From: Candidatus Delongbacteria bacterium
GTDB lineage: Bacteria > UBA4055
DNA length: 7,376 bases
NCBI GenBank assembly: GCA_013139625.1
Contig: WTAK01000379.1
Coordinates: 1 to 7,376, forward strand
Reading direction: 5' to 3'
Positions 6,203-7,376 of this stretch are shown in pieces. Made by a program: the position numbers and the translations under genes. Position 1 is the stretch's first letter; every line of letters starts with the position of its first letter. Under the pieces are notes generated by a model. That model worked only from the letters and a program-made list of their open reading frames with translations. It was not told the origin of the DNA and ran no database searches.

Positions 6203-6208
6203 TCCTTT
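6203..6208 (-). promoter_or_regulatory. Ribosome-binding site supporting the TTG start of the helicase gene
   Basis: AAAGGA on the minus strand overlaps the recN stop codon (AAA TAA AGG A) and stands 7 nt before TTG at 6195. It implies coupling to recN translation and an N-terminus 15 residues longer than the ATG at 6150 would give. Confidence 0.55.
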
Positions 6209-7376
6209 ATTTTTTAACGCTTGAAACCAACGATTCGATCTCTTTTTCTCTGCCAGAGCCTTCAAGCTTTATTATTTTCACAGTAGTTTTATTGTTATTT
6301 ACTTCTTTCCGTACGGAGTAATGAATATCTCCTTTTGAAGCTATTGCAGGAAGGTGTGTGATCACAAATACCTGCTTATTCTTTGAAAGTTGTTCAAGTT
6401 TTGCTCCGACTTTCTCAGCAATCCTTCCACTGATACCGGAATCTATCTCATCAAATATAAGTATATTAATACCTTTCTTTTTGCTGATTATATTCTTTAT
6501 TGCAAGCATTATCCTTGAAACTTCACCACCGGAAACGATCTTTGAAAGCGGTTTTGAATCTTCTCCAATATTAGTTCTGATGAATAGTTCGACATCATCC
6601 ATACCATTCTCGGAAATTTCCTTTTCATTGAATATAAAGTTTATTTCAGCAGCAGAAAGACCTACATCTTTGAATTCTCTGTTTATCTTTGCAAGTAACT
6701 CTATTGAACCTTTTTTTCTTTTTTCACTGATCTGGGAACAAGCGATTAGTAGTTGCTCCTCAGTTTCTAAAATTACTTTATTCAACTTTTCAATATCGAA
6801 TGAAATATTGTCTATTGAATTTAGCTGATCGTTAATTTCTTTTAAGTGATTTAAAACATTGGCGATCTCAGGTCCAAATTTCTTTTTTATCTTTGCAAGT
6901 TTGCTTAGCCTGCTGTTCAAGTAAGTAAATCTTTCTTCATCGAACTCTAAACCTCCGACATATCTTGAAGCAGAATAATTAAACTCTGAAAAAGCAGCAT
7001 AAGCTGAGTCAATATCTTTTTCAAATTCTTTAAATTCAGGATTAATATCAGATAATTCTTCACATTTCTTTTTCAAGATATCTATACTTGTTAGGATCGA
7101 ATGAGCAGAACCCGAAGTGATTTCATCAATTTGCTCTGAAGTCTTTTTTAAAGCCTCAATGTTTTCAAGTTCTCTCAGCTCTTTATCTACAAGTACATCT
7201 TCATTCGTCTCAGGAGAAATATCCGCGATCTCTTTTTTATGATAATCCAATAATTCTTTTTTATCTTTAAGATCGCTCTCTTCTCTGATAGTTTTTTCCA
7301 GTTCTTTTTTAAAACTGATAAGCTTAAGATATATTTTTGCGATCCCTGCTGTATTTATATCTAAAAAACTATCTAA
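6207..7376 (-). CDS. recN: DNA repair protein RecN, C-terminal part (5' end off the window)
   Basis: The frame is open to the window edge, so the visible 389 residues are the C-terminal part of a protein usually near 550-570 residues; the N-terminal Walker A half lies outside. A TTG at 7250 is not the start, because coding sequence continues upstream (LDSFLDINTAGIAKIYLKLI). Visible parts, numbered within the fragment: a long charged coiled-coil region (about 1-250, with the FNYSASRYVGGLEFDEERF block near 132-150), the ABC signature KIVSGGEVSRIMLA (279-292), Walker B ILIFDEIDSGISG (305-317) and the switch His 341 (VITHLPAIASKGD). RecN is an SMC-like cytosolic ATPase that gathers broken DNA ends early in double-strand break repair, with RecA. 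The protein ends soon after GREKEIESLVSS, so it seems to lack the last short helix of many RecN proteins. No LexA-type box can be judged, as the promoter is off the window. Confidence 0.96.
   Translation of the reverse strand, partial: LDSFLDINTAGIAKIYLKLISFKKELEKTIREESDLKDKKELLDYHKKEIADISPETNEDVLVDKELRELENIEALKKTSEQIDEITSGSAHSILTSIDILKKKCEELSDINPEFKEFEKDIDSAYAAFSEFNYSASRYVGGLEFDEERFTYLNSRLSKLAKIKKKFGPEIANVLNHLKEINDQLNSIDNISFDIEKLNKVILETEEQLLIACSQISEKRKKGSIELLAKINREFKDVGLSAAEINFIFNEKEISENGMDDVELFIRTNIGEDSKPLSKIVSGGEVSRIMLAIKNIISKKKGINILIFDEIDSGISGRIAEKVGAKLEQLSKNKQVFVITHLPAIASKGDIHYSVRKEVNNNKTTVKIIKLEGSGREKEIESLVSSVKK

Noticed and set aside
6358..6828. 156-codon open frame on the plus strand
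   Set aside because: It lies wholly antisense to recN, has a low-complexity Ser/Phe/Ile-rich product and no ribosome-binding site that I can see; recN is clearly the real gene.

Overview
The window is AT-rich and fully packed, with every supported gene on the minus strand. So the genes read from right to left: recN (5' end off the window) > RhlE-type DEAD-box helicase > secreted FISUMP-domain protein > M42 aminopeptidase > hairpin > Bax inhibitor-1/YccA membrane protein > FetB/UPF0014 permease > DUF6122 membrane protein, followed by a separate unit vapB > vapC > HEXXH-motif protein (3' end off the window). The FISUMP domain (first named in Fibrobacter succinogenes) and the protein types around it suggest an uncultured member of the Fibrobacterota/Bacteroidota/Cloacimonadota (FCB) group. 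This is an inference from gene content; no rRNA is present to test it. Shine-Dalgarno sequences lie ahead of nearly all starts.

Right part (about 4.9-7.4 kb): the C-terminal two thirds of the DNA-repair ATPase RecN, followed 11 nt later by an RNA helicase that probably starts at TTG. After an 81-nt gap come the FISUMP protein and the M42 peptidase, 27 nt apart.

Middle part (about 1.2-2.95 kb): three membrane-protein genes packed with gaps of 2-3 nt, so translational coupling is likely. The last of them, a DUF6122 protein, has no ATG at the expected start. Its family-like N-terminus is encoded upstream and appears to begin at a rare ATT codon, placed 6 nt after an AAGGA. A strong 11-bp hairpin sits just upstream of the first membrane gene, between its ribosome-binding site and the preceding stop codon.

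Left part (1-1.16 kb): a VapBC toxin-antitoxin operon of the MvpAT type with a near-consensus promoter (TTGACA, 17 nt, TATATT). The -10 box lies inside an inverted repeat, which fits autorepression by VapB. A third gene begins 18 nt after vapC and carries HEFVH, a candidate zinc-metalloprotease site.

Most genes belong to known families. The points that deserve a second look are the ATT start, the VapBC-linked HEXXH protein, the orphan FetB with a seemingly short coupling loop and no ATPase gene in view, and the leader hairpin. I see no convincing wholly new multi-gene system.
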